Position numbers and translations under genes: made by a program
Notes under the pieces: model-generated
The model's input: the letters and a program-made list of their open reading frames with translations, nothing else
Database searches by the model: none
Told to the model about the DNA's origin: nothing
Shown: in pieces, positions 1-10,596 of the stretch
Layout of the letters: each line of letters opens with the position of its first letter
Numbering within the stretch: position 1 is the stretch's first letter
Assembly (NCBI GenBank): GCA_048013815.1
Contig: CM106585.1
Location: 23,622,001 to 23,686,000, forward strand
DNA from: Setoptus koraiensis
Lineage: Eukaryota; Arthropoda
Length of the DNA stretch: 64,000 nt
Direction of reading: 5' to 3'

Positions 1-198
1 TTTTGTTGTTTGTTTTATTTTTTTTTGTTTTGTTGTTTTGTTTTTTTTTGTTTTGTTTGGTTGTTTTGTGTTTTTTTTTTTTTTTTTTTGTTTTGTTTTG
101 TTTGTGTTTTGTTTTTTTTGTTTTTTGTGTGTTTTTTTGTGTTTTGTTTTGTTTTTTGTTTTGTTTTGTTTTGTTTTTGTTTTTTGTTTTTTGTTTTG

Positions 199-229
<31 letters not shown>

Positions 230-267
230 TTTGTTTTTTGTTTTTTTTGTGTTTGTTTTTTTTTGTG

Positions 268-298
<31 letters not shown>

Positions 299-799
299 TT
301 TGTTTTTTTTTGTTTTGTTGTTTTTTTTTGTTTTGTTGTTGTTTTGTTTTGTGTTTTTTTGTTTTGTTTTGTTTTGTTTTGTGTTTTTTTTTGTTGTTTT
401 GTGTTTTGTTTTGTTTTGTATTTTGTTTGTTTTGTTTTGTTTGTTTTTTTTTGTATTTTGTTGTTTTTTTTTGTTTTGTTTTGTTGTTTTTTTTTGTTTT
501 GTGTTTTGTGTGTGTGTGTTTATTTTGTTTTGTTTGTTTTGTTTGTTTTGTGTTTGTTTTGTGTGTTTTGTTATGTTTTGTGTTTTGTGTGTGTTTTGTT
601 TTGTTGTTTTGTTTTGTTTTTTTTTGTTTTTTTTTATTTTGTTTTGTTTTATTTGTTTTGTTTTGTGTTTTTTTTTGTTTTGTTTTGTTTTTTTTTGTTT
701 TGTTTTGTTTTGTTTTTTTTTGTTGTGTGTTTTTTTTGTTTGTTTTTTTTATTTTTTTTTGTTTTTGTTTTTTTTTTTGTTTTGTTTTGTGTTTGTTTT
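1..799. repeat. T/G-only low-complexity repeat, (TTTTG)n-like
   Basis: Almost 800 bases made of T and G with only a few A and no C that I can find. The commonest unit is TTTTG, with irregular T runs and some TGTG. Long open frames here, such as runs of Phe, Leu, Cys and Val, are consequences of base composition and are not genes. It ends at an assembly gap. Confidence 0.95.
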
Positions 800-1299
800 N
801 NNNNNNNNNNNNNNNNNNNNNNNNNNNNNNNNNNNNNNNNNNNNNNNNNNNNNNNNNNNNNNNNNNNNNNNNNNNNNNNNNNNNNNNNNNNNNNNNNNNN
901 NNNNNNNNNNNNNNNNNNNNNNNNNNNNNNNNNNNNNNNNNNNNNNNNNNNNNNNNNNNNNNNNNNNNNNNNNNNNNNNNNNNNNNNNNNNNNNNNNNNN
1001 NNNNNNNNNNNNNNNNNNNNNNNNNNNNNNNNNNNNNNNNNNNNNNNNNNNNNNNNNNNNNNNNNNNNNNNNNNNNNNNNNNNNNNNNNNNNNNNNNNNN
1101 NNNNNNNNNNNNNNNNNNNNNNNNNNNNNNNNNNNNNNNNNNNNNNNNNNNNNNNNNNNNNNNNNNNNNNNNNNNNNNNNNNNNNNNNNNNNNNNNNNNN
1201 NNNNNNNNNNNNNNNNNNNNNNNNNNNNNNNNNNNNNNNNNNNNNNNNNNNNNNNNNNNNNNNNNNNNNNNNNNNNNNNNNNNNNNNNNNNNNNNNNNN
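800..1299. other. Assembly gap of 500 N
   Basis: Exactly 500 undetermined bases, a round number that suggests a placeholder gap rather than a measured length. The 3' end of the adenosine kinase transcript may lie in it. Confidence 0.98.
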
Positions 1300-1400
1300 G
1301 GCACTGTTAGTCTCACAACGGTTAGAACTTTTTTATACATTTCTTTAAGGCATCTCAGGATATAGACTGGAACATGATGGTGCATGAAAGAGAATCGAGA

Positions 1401-2706
1401 TTAATGATTGAAATTATGGATGATGTGGGGGAGTTCTTCGAAATCTGGAACAACAACACCAGAATGTTTAATTATCTCTCGAGCTGCATAGCAACCGACT
1501 TCAATACATAGACTTAACGGAGCTAGTTGAGCGTACTGAGACAGAAATCCACCTACAAATGCATCGCCTGCCCCATTACTATCTACTATGTCTTCTTCTT
1601 TGACCGGTTGACAGATGAATTCTTCAACTACCATCGTACCATTGAGCCTGTAGGCCACTATGATTGGATCTTGACCCCGCGTTATGACTACAATTCTCTC
1701 TTTTGAAGCCTTCATTTTCGGTTCGCACGATATCATACTAGCGATCCCCTTGAGTCCAATACTAATAGGCCATTTTCTTAATTTAGCGTAAGCCTCCGCT
1801 TCGGAATCATTACCAAAAACAATATCCACATAGGGCATCACTTGCAAGAGTCGTTCACCATATATTTCGCTGATATATGGCGCACTCAAATTAAGACAAA
1901 ATGTTTTATCAGCTCTATTCACAACATGCCTACCTAGTAACATAAAAGTGTCTACTGAAGTTGTTAGTAAGAAACCTGAGATGTATATTATGTTGCAATC
2001 TTCAACCAATTCTTTCCAATGTGCCTTCAAGTGATTATGACTGAACCTCAATGATGCACCTAGAAAGGCGCATAGTGATCTATTTTTTCCGTTATCTGTC
2101 AGCAGGACTGCACAGGTTCCAGAGGGTTCATTGTAATTTACTTGATAGTTGACTTGAACTCCATCCTCTTGTGCTTTCTTCGCCATAAGATGACCGAAAT
2201 CATCCTCACCAATGCTGCCAGTAAATTTTATAGTTGATTTAAGTTTTTGCCTTCTTAGAAGTCCAGCTATGACTCTCATTGTATTTTGAGTAGATCCACC
2301 TAAAGTATAAATAATGTTTGTAACGATAATGACAAGAGATTTACCACTGTGACTCTTGGTCTTATAATTTAATTCGATAGTTGTTATGCGAGTTGTTACT
2401 TACCTGCAGTATATTCAACAGGGTAGTTTTTCAAAAGATAAGAACATAGATCTTTTTGTTTCTCTCCGGCCATAACAACATTGTTAGGACTTAGTTGATA
2501 CCTTATCACAAACAAAAAAAAGTCGGTTAGATAGTATGTTTTTTCCTCTAGAATGATAACATTCAAAATATATCACTTCATAAGTAAAGATCAACTTACT
2601 TGTCCAAATCTTTTTTGTCTACATAAGCCGAGATATCGAGCAAAGGGTTGCATAAACCTAATATGGATATTGGTTGTGGAATCGATTTACCATTCTTGCT
2701 TGTCAT
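1401..2706 (-). CDS. Adk: Adenosine kinase
   Basis: Phosphorylates adenosine to AMP with ATP (purine salvage, control of adenosine level). I assemble three exons on the minus strand: 2706-2600, 2501-2404 and 2299-1401. They are joined by introns of 98 and 104 bp with GTAAGT donors, giving 367 residues, close to the usual 345-362. Exon 1 starts with an ATG and carries the substrate-binding start of the family (GLCNPLLDISAYVD). The exon 2/3 joint restores GGSTQN, a typical ribokinase-fold motif. Near the C terminus DSNGAGDAFVGG is the PfkB signature with the catalytic Asp; Ser replaces the usual Thr. The TAA stop is 101 bases from the N gap, so no poly(A) signal is visible. Identity is from recalled family sequence; splice sites are read directly. 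Confidence 0.95.
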
Positions 2707-3479
2707 GACTCTTTTCTAACAGCCTCTCTGGAGTGACTATTCGAACTACAGAGGCTAAATCGTTCTGAACAGGAATAGGAGATATATTAAAAATGAAATT
2801 TATGTTTAAATTTCAAAAGTAGTTTTGTTGTTGAATGAATTCAAAGAACAATCTACTTAAAAAAAACAATTGTATTTATACAAAAATACTTCATATCAAT
2901 GCATGAGCATAGTAATTGTCTCATCACATCTAATCGTCGACAACATCAACCAAAATTGACGTCATCGCAACACGGTGTCTAAGCATTATTTTAGCGAACT
3001 GCATATTTTTAGTTTTGGTGCAATTATGTCACAAGTTTCCAACCATAGAAAACAGATAATCCGTCGAGAGAGAATTGCCGTCAAAACAAAACAAAAAAAA
3101 TAAACAATAATCAAGGCAAAGTTCGTGAACAAAACACTTCAACTTGTCAATGCGAGATAATATTCTTGTTCGCAGGAGTAACAAAGAGCGTTTGCCAGAC
3201 AGGATCTCTGTCAATAAACTCGCGAACCACGACCTTGCGCCATATTAACTGATCAGATTAGAATTGTTGGTGAATGACGTTCACATATCCAACTAACAAA
3301 CAGAGAGCATTGAGACATAAGAATACGAAAGGCTTCATGATATTTATCCGAACGAGAAAGTCAGATTGGCCAAAACTGAGTGATCTCAGATGACTAAAAA
3401 ATTAAGAAAATTAAAATTCAGTTTGTGAATGATTTCAAATATATGCAGATGGTGGAGGTTCAACCTCAGTTCATCCAGA
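2707..3479. other. Upstream region of adenosine kinase, no gene seen
   Basis: AT-rich DNA with no frame that resembles a known protein. It presumably holds the adenosine kinase promoter. Short open frames on both strands have no start context or family resemblance. Confidence 0.6.
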
Positions 3480-3481
3480 TA

Positions 3482-3792
3482 GTGTTGCGGAACGATCGCT
3501 CGCTCTGAGCGAGATTTTTCCGCCCCTAGCGAAAACTCATCGCTCCAAGATCGCTCCGAACGTGACTTATGGCACCCGTAAAGTTTGATGAAATTGTCAC
3601 ATTAGATCAATCAATGAAAACAAACGATTCATTAGTGTTTTTCATACAAGATTCTTTAAATAAAATGATCTAATCTGACCTCTCATCAAACTTTACGGGT
3701 GCCATAAGTCACATTCGTAGCGATCTTGGAGCGATGAGTTTTTGCCAGGGGCGGAAAAATCTCGCTCGGAGCGAGCGATCGCTCCGCAAAAC
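3482..3792. mobile_element. MITE-like element with ~125-bp terminal inverted repeats and TA flanks
   Basis: The left end starts GTGTTGCGGAACGATCGC and the right end, read on the other strand, starts GTTTTGCGGAGCGATCGC. The two arms match with few differences for about 125 bp each. They include the shared block GACTTATGGCACCCGTAAAG and stop near the middle, leaving a short AT-rich centre. TA lies directly outside both ends (3480-3481 and 3793-3794), as expected of a TA target-site duplication of the Tc1/mariner type. No transposase frame is present, so it is non-autonomous. The left half of a related copy sits at 42813-42932 and also begins directly after TA, which supports these ends. The superfamily is inferred from the TA alone. 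Confidence 0.85.
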
Positions 3793-4003
3793 TACATCAA
3801 AAATTTGATTCAAAATTCGCGCTCTGGTTTTCGCAAGGAGAATGGATATTTGTGGGGTTTTCACTGTAAACATTGGTTTTAATGTTCATTGATGATCCAT
3901 TATTGTCTGGCATATAACAACAATGAACATTTGTTAGTAATAATAAATTTTTTGTATTCGAGCACCAAGTACAGTAGTAGCGTGTACCGAGGGAAATCTG
4001 CCA

Positions 4004-5488
4004 ATGTCTCAAGGCCTAGTTCCCGAGCTCGCCTCGCCATCACCATCAACAGCACCGGCACCATCACCGGCGCCTTCGACTGGTGCTGGTGCTGGTGCGC
4101 AACAGGGTATCAGTGTAGGTATGTTGACGGAACGTCAAACAATTTACAAGGCCGCCATAGCGAAAGCCAAACAAGAGAACAAAACGGATGTGGCCAAATA
4201 CTATCAAGATGCCGTGAGAGAAATCGACTACTTAATTAGGGAGGCAGAAATCGGTTTTCCCATTGACTTTGACAGAGTGCCAAAAGTTTATTCTATAACG
4301 GAAACAACGACAAAATCAGACACTACTAACACTGGTGTTAGAAAGCCCGCAGAAGAAAATAGAGATCAAACTGCAGCAGAAGCAGCACCAGTAACAACAA
4401 CAGCAAAAATCGAAACTACAGAGAACAAGGAAGAGGAAGAGGATGACGGGTTTGTTTTAGTCAGCGATGACCCTTCTAAGATAGTGGAAAAGGATAGAAT
4501 CGAGGCCTACAAGAAACTCACCAAGCAACTAGAGAGGCAGGCACAAAAATGCAAGAATTACGAGGAACAATTCATTCAAAACGGCGATATGGCAATGGCG
4601 GCCAAATTCAAGATACACGGAGACACTTGTGCCAAGGACCTTGAATTGTTGCATATTCGCTGGAAGAATGGCGATAAATTTCCGCTGGTAAAATATGAGA
4701 CGATTGCGTTCACGATTGCACCATCCAATATTGAACTCAGTAGCAATGAATTGTTACTCGAAATAGTCAAAGGTATTAACCTTCCTGTTACGGCGAGCTC
4801 ATATACATACGTGATAGCGACATTTGCTCACCAAGCGGTAAGGAGTTCAACAATGCCTCAAGCTCTTTGCAATTGGCTTCGAACAACTAGTAACAGAGAC
4901 GATCTGTTCTGTCTTCCACAGGATTCAGCACAAACCGGAAAAGTAACGCCCAAACAATCATCTAATCCTAGTAAGTAACCAATAGCATTCATAGACATCA
5001 GCACGATAGTCAAACTCTCGTATTCTTTGGTACTAACACAAACAAATATTATCTTTTCTTCAACTACTTCTCTTAAGCTTACCACCACAAGTTGAAATTC
5101 TCCCTGGATAGAAATAATCGATCCGCGCTTAGAGTTCTCCGAAGACGGCCGATAAAACTAGAGGTGTTCAAAAAAGAGTGAGTCTCACCAAGAGCTCTCA
5201 GCGAGAGACTCGAACGACCGAATTAACTAACTTAGGACTGATATATTCGTTTTTCTCATCATCACTATCCTTGTCTGCAGGCCGTTTTGGAAATGTGATT
5301 CTAAAATTGGAACAGTATCTATCAAACTAGGAGACTTGGCCAACAAATGCACGTTGCATGACTGTCATTCCATTATGAATGGTAGAAAAACTACGGATTC
5401 CAAGATCGAGGTCATAGTTCGAATCAGAAATGCTCTGGTTAGTCAAGAGCCGATATCGGTTCATGAGAGATTGCTCGTTTTTACCTGA
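4004..5488 (+). CDS. CC2D1 / Lethal giant discs-like protein (DM14 plus C2)
   Basis: CC2D1/Lgd proteins bind ESCRT-III Shrub/CHMP4 and affect endosomal sorting and Notch traffic (family knowledge). I assemble exons 4004-4970, 5078-5177 and 5281-5488 with introns of 107 and 103 bp, giving 424 residues. Residues about 43-95 form one DM14 repeat (ERQTIYKAAIAKAKQENK followed by a G-F-P-I-D segment). Residues about 165-215 are a basic coiled region. The C2 domain starts at about 235 and runs through all three exons to a typical C-terminal end, SKIEVIVRIR. The start is the first ATG after an in-frame TAA near 3945. Known members usually have about four DM14 repeats and 800 or more residues, so this copy is short. 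The inverted-repeat element ends 210 bp upstream. Confidence 0.9.
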
Positions 5489-8427
5489 TGAATAGCTCAA
5501 AAAATACATTTTCAGTGACTAGATACAATGTTTCGATGAAAAAAAAAAAAAATAGAGAAAGAATGAGATTTTAAATTTTTAGTGAGATGAAAATTTTAAT
5601 GTATGAGTCTACGCACTTGAAAAGCTCCATGGCTTGTGATCAAACGAAGACCCTCAATACTTTTGTTTGGTGATACAACTAATATATGATATAAACGCAA
5701 GCTAACGCTCCTTGTCCATGATTACCTGCCAAGTCGCTGTTAAGCTCGAGTATTTTCTTGTTATGCTTCACGGAGGCAATGATGCAACTTCCGAGAGTCC
5801 AACAGGTCAACGCTTGATCAAATAATTGAATCAATCTAACTGACATGAACTAATGTTGGCACATCTTATTTCTTTGAGTATTCTTGATCGAATTGTTATT
5901 GTTTTTCTTCGTTGGTCAAGCAGCCAAATTCAATTTCACTAACCAATACAAATTTGAGTGCACACATAGGTGAAGAGTGGAGCTGAAGTCGCTATTCCTC
6001 TTCTTTTGATGAAGCCAAATAATGACATGGTTTATCTTGTTCGCTTACAAGCCTTTATATATAATTAGCTGCAAAATGATGTAAATGTTGTAACAAAGAC
6101 TTATATCAGTGTTCTCATTACCATCTTGTTAAAGATGTTATGACTTGGGTTCTATGACAAAACTCGATCAGTATTCGAAAATTCTATGAGGATTTTCAGA
6201 TTGGACAAAATTCGTTGAGTCTAGGTAACAGGTCAGACAGCAGCTGATCGTCGAACAAATCTTCGTTCATTTACTACTGTGTAACTAATGTAGTAGATAA
6301 TTACTGACATCTAATCTCAGCCACTCTCACAACTATACACAATTATAGTCCATCCACGAATCAGTTCCAACTGTACAAATTGTATCCCCCTCTAATCAAT
6401 ATAATCATTTGCCCCTGATACGTAATTAGCAATATAATTTTTGCCATTCGAACTTCCGTCATGAAGGGGTAATCGGATATGAACTTGATCGTTGGATTTG
6501 TGCTTACACCGTTCAGTGTCGGAATGTATCTGTCAGCCTCGATAACAAGCCCCCTTTTATTTATGCCTCCAAACCAATTAGCCAATGTTGATTGATCAGC
6601 ATCAGGTTCTATTTATTTGAGCACAAATTTTGTCGTCCCTTCGCTTGGGTCGTGATCAACATCGGATCATACATTACACCGGAGCCAATCAATATCATTG
6701 TGTCACCTGTTCTCAATCATACTATTTCATCAGCTTGTTCCAATTATCATGCGTATGTTCCTTTTCTCAAGAGCATAAATACCTGTGTAACCTAGTGCTG
6801 ACAGAAGCTTCAGGTAGTTTTTTCATTTCTGCCGCGTTCCGAGCATGAGGCTAACATAATAAGTGGATATCTAATTGAGTCTAGTCAACAAAATTTACTA
6901 ACCAATCAACAAGGTATCATGGCATTGATTACTTACCTGTTTGAGTTGTTATTACAAACTTACATTAGTTTCAATCATCACCAAACCCCTTGTGGCTAAT
7001 GGCAACGGAAGATGGTGGAACTTTTCACTTCTGATTTACAGTTTCATTGCATCCAATTGTTGTAACGAAAAGTGAGCTAGTTATGAAGAAAAAGAATTGA
7101 ATAAAACAGGTAGTGGTGGTCGATAATGATGCAACAATAATTACTGGTCTCGTTACGCATTCATGTCCAGTTTGTAATGGTGAATACTCGATATCAGATG
7201 CTCAAGGTGTGTTTTGCAATTAATTGTAGCTTTCAGAATACGTCATTATGTGCGCAGTTTGTCTAAAATGTACATAACGGCGAAAGTAGAAACTAATTCA
7301 AGAAACGGATTCTTTGATGATGAATGCAGTTAAATCCCACAGTGGTCTTGCGACCACTATCATAATTGATACGGAATCAAAAGATTGCGATAGAACCAAT
7401 GAATCAAGTGATTATCAAGACCGCGATAATTGAACATGATCATTCTGATTTAAACAAATAAACAACTATTTCCATGGATAAATTGGTTACTAGTTTGCAG
7501 CTGCTCAAACTTGTAAACATCATAATTTCTTTATTTCATTATGTTTGATCATTATTGCTCGATGAAAGAAGGAGACAGTTGAGTCACAGACAACTCGAAT
7601 AAGTTGTAGCTGTTTATCAATCTGAACCAATTCAAAGCCATCGGGTAAAGGGGCTGAATAGGAAGCGATCGAAATCAAAGGAGAGTAACAAGTTTGTTTA
7701 TGTATCGCGAATTAACAGGCGAATGGATAACAAGAAAGAAACGGACTCATTATAATGTGCTTGGGGCTCATCTGTCTAGTGTTACAGTATAATGTTTATA
7801 TGTATCGAGGTACTGTCGAACGTTGCTCAAGGGCATTACAAACCGGCATCTACATGTTTATGAGGTGTTACGGCTTGTTCACTGTATTATTATTGATGAC
7901 TTTCTTTCTGGTAACAATCGAGAGTAAATTAGTTAAATCAGTTAGTGCACATATATTGTGAGTAGGAGGTAAAATGTTTAATCTTGAAAATCAGCAGCAC
8001 ACACTTTGCATAGATAATCCATTTGCCTTGACATATTTGCCTCCCTCTTTCCAATTTTCTCAGTAAACACTGTTCATTATGTAATGTAATTGAATGTAAC
8101 TACTGCAATGCTTATATGCGCCAATCGAGATGCATCAATCAAAGTAGGATTGACCATAGCTAGCTAAGTATTTCCCAGATATTTGTTTGTAAATTGTACC
8201 AAGTGAAAGCTTAGTTGGTCGAAAGAACAGTAGTTAAAAAGCAGAGTATATCCGAGAAGACAAAAAATCACTATTTAAACGATCATGCTGGCAATACAGA
8301 CAACTCAAATGTTATTTTCCTGCATCAGACAATCATTGTGTCATCACGTTCATTCTGAGTAAGAATCCGTATCGTCTAAATCAATAGTTACTCAAGAAAA
8401 AAGTTAGAAAATAATTCAGAAATTAAA
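5489..8427. other. Gene-poor stretch of 2.9 kb
   Basis: AT-rich DNA without any frame I recognise on either strand. The longest open frame (6361-6585, minus, 74 codons) has no family resemblance and no clear splice context. No tRNA, rRNA or long repeat was seen. TATTTAAA near 8273 could be a TATA-like element for the small gene at 8428, but that is only a guess. Confidence 0.5.
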
Positions 8428-8880
8428 ATGAAGTCGTTCAAAATGTTTACCACCTATGCCATATTGGGTTTAGTGTTGATGTTGTGCATTATTCACTGTA
8501 ACGGTGTTGAAGCTGGCTACAAAAAGAAGCTACTGAGAAGTGCCGTTGTGACATACTTTCTGTTGCAAGGCGGCACAAAGATAGTACTCCCACTACCTAT
8601 ACCACTGCCAATACCGTAAGTAATCACAAAATAAGACCTAACTGTAACGAGAATCTCTATAGTCACCGTAGTATTAATTAGGTATTATCACCAATTATTT
8701 TGAAACGTCATCAGTATCCTAAAACAAAAACAGCCAGTTTACTACCAGCAACCATCTTACTACCAGCAACCATCTTACTATCATCAGCCAGCTTACCACC
8801 ATCAGCCAGCTTACCATCATCAGCCAGCTTACCATCATCAGCCAGCTTACCATCATCAGCCACACACCGAATATTACTAA
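8428..8880 (+). CDS. Small secreted Tyr/His/Pro/Gln repeat protein
   Basis: Two exons, 8428-8615 and 8715-8880, are joined by a 99-bp intron with a GTAAGT donor. The joined frame gives 117 residues. It begins with a short basic segment and a strongly hydrophobic stretch (residues about 8-24) ending near CNGVEAG, a likely signal peptide. A basic part (YKKKLLRSAV) and a Pro-Leu-Ile block (VLPLPIPLPIP) follow. The tail alternates YYQQPS with four copies of the six-residue unit YHHQPA, encoded by an 18-bp tandem repeat, and ends HTEYY. The composition recalls arthropod cuticle, eggshell or silk-like structural proteins, but I cannot name a family. A frame starting at 8700 reads the same repeat out of phase and is not the product. 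Confidence 0.75.
8715..8880 (+). repeat. 18-bp coding tandem repeat
   Basis: Within the second exon of the small secreted protein the unit TACCATCATCAGCCAGCT repeats in frame about four times. It is preceded by two diverged 18-bp units encoding YYQQPS. Copy number is likely to vary between individuals. Confidence 0.85.
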
Positions 8881-9441
8881 TAAGACCGACCAAATACATG
8901 AGATACCCAATATCAAATCAAACTTAATTTAAACGACGTACCGTGCAGAAACAGATCCCCTAGTCCTGATCAAGTTGCCAACAATTGCCAAAAAGGCGAA
9001 TATCCAGTCCCTGTCAGAGCATCTATCAACCAGAAGGGAACAAGTCATATTTTGTTGTACCTATGATTGAAGCAATTTCAATGTCACCGGGAAACTTCTC
9101 TTCACATTGAGATACTCGCCACGAAGACAAATAGAAAAGTATGCTCGCCCCAAAAAACCGAACTCTTTACATGTAATTGTTGGAAGAATGGTTAAAGCTT
9201 CAGATGAAGTTATACTTTAGCATTTTATTCAATCAAATTTTAACAATTTGCTCGACTTATTACCTAAGACAAGACAGCTCAGTAATCATTCCTTAGATGT
9301 ATCTATTAAACTTGCTTGTCACTTCAATCATCTTTTCAATAAGATCCACTTCACCAATTAAAACTCGGTATGTTAGATCCAGCCTTATAGGTGATAGGCA
9401 CTGAGAATAGGTCGGAAATCTCAACGAACGAAGGATTATGT
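8881..9441. other. Intergenic, no gene seen
   Basis: 3' flanks of the secreted-protein gene and of the minus-strand PHD gene. No frame, RNA gene or repeat recognised. Confidence 0.6.
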
Positions 9442-10596
9442 TCATGGAGAATTTATTCTTGACACCTTGCTTGGACTTGTATTCGGACTATCACTTCTTC
9501 TCGGCACAATGTAACTCTTAGCGTAAGGATTTGAGGATGGCTCAGAGTTCACAGGTCTTAGTTGTCTATTGATCCTCCTCACTAGTGATAATGTCCGTCG
9601 TCTCTCGAAGGTACTCTGAACCGGCGAACTGGACGCTTGTAGAATATTATCATTAGATTGATAAATCTGATCACAATCGAGGAGATCTTGGAGTAGTTTT
9701 TCACTTTCATCAAATAACAAATTTTGATGATTATTCTTTTTACCATTGAGGGATAAGCTTTCGGTTGATTGATCACTAGGGGGCATGATTTCGTTTATTA
9801 TTTGTAGTGTGCTCTTCAATATTGCATGATGCTGATTGAGCCAACTTGATTTGAGCTTTTCTCGTCTACTAATCATATATGTCAGATTTCGTATTCTTTC
9901 CAATTCGATTCTCAGTTTTAGAATATTTTTTCTTTGCTCAAATTCTCGTTCTCTCAATGCGGATGGGCTGAATTTGATCAAAGATTGCCCATGATTGGCA
10001 GTTCTAAGAAGAATCCAATACCTGTAGATCAAATCAACGATGAAAGGATCGATCTCTTTTGCTTCGTAAGAACTATTTAGTCCGATTGATGCCTTTGTGG
10101 GAGATTTCGGAGTCTTTTTAGGTGTGGAGTTAGATTTTTTCGGTGAAGTGTTTCCAGTTGGACTGGATTCGGCTCTACTCTTAGACATTCTAATATCAGA
10201 GACACGTTTATGGACAAGATTTATATCGACGTACTTCCAAAAGAAATCCAGCTCTTCAGAGCCTTGTTGATTCTTATCGTCTGCCATATTGGTCATGTCT
10301 ATCTCATGCAAACCACTGGCACTTATTTTGTCTTCTTGCTCTTTGATGCAACTTGTATCAATTGTGGGGCTGTGTTCCATGCAATAGGAGCGGAGCCTTA
10401 TGCCTCCTTTGTAGTTCTTTCCAAATAAAGCTTGCATTTTGAGTTTGTTCCTTATAGCACATGTGGTGTGATAGGCTGTTTTGCAACCTAAATACGAGCA
10501 CTCTATTGGCACACCATGGCGACTACTACACAAACTGCATTCTTGGCTCCATTTTTTCTTTGTCATTTTATTAATGCGACTGAGAACTGAGTCCAT
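9442..10596 (-). CDS. JADE-like protein with extended PHD finger, N-terminally short
   Basis: JADE proteins are scaffold subunits of HBO1 histone acetyltransferase complexes. This single-exon frame has 384 residues. It opens with the linker that normally separates the two PHD fingers (MDSVLSRINKM), then the extended PHD finger (W16, CSLC at 20-23, then Cys/His pairs to YCMEHS near 75). A Lys/Ser/Pro linker (about 140-170) precedes the family's conserved helical part, with IDPFIVDLIYRYW and RNLTYMISRREKLKSSW. The EPL1-like segment and first PHD finger of full JADE proteins are missing. An in-frame TGA lies 30 bases upstream of the ATG and I see no upstream exon before the next gene at 12286. 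A possible acceptor (TTCTCAG) lies inside the first codons, so a distant upstream exon cannot be excluded. Confidence 0.8.
   Translation of the reverse strand: MDSVLSRINKMTKKKWSQECSLCSSRHGVPIECSYLGCKTAYHTTCAIRNKLKMQALFGKNYKGGIRLRSYCMEHSPTIDTSCIKEQEDKISASGLHEIDMTNMADDKNQQGSEELDFFWKYVDINLVHKRVSDIRMSKSRAESSPTGNTSPKKSNSTPKKTPKSPTKASIGLNSSYEAKEIDPFIVDLIYRYWILLRTANHGQSLIKFSPSALREREFEQRKNILKLRIELERIRNLTYMISRREKLKSSWLNQHHAILKSTLQIINEIMPPSDQSTESLSLNGKKNNHQNLLFDESEKLLQDLLDCDQIYQSNDNILQASSSPVQSTFERRRTLSLVRRINRQLRPVNSEPSSNPYAKSYIVPRRSDSPNTSPSKVSRINSP

Noticed and set aside
3..1385. Four open frames of more than 430 codons at the window start
   Set aside because: They consist of translated T/G repeat and N gap. 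Low complexity, no domain, and present in several phases on both strands.
6361..6585. 74-codon minus-strand frame in the gene-poor stretch
   Set aside because: No family resemblance, no splice or promoter support; length is within chance for the composition.
8700..8927. 75-codon frame with repeated Ser-Ala-Ser-Leu-Pro
   Set aside because: It reads the 18-bp repeat of the secreted-protein exon in the wrong phase. The spliced phase with the signal peptide is the better product.
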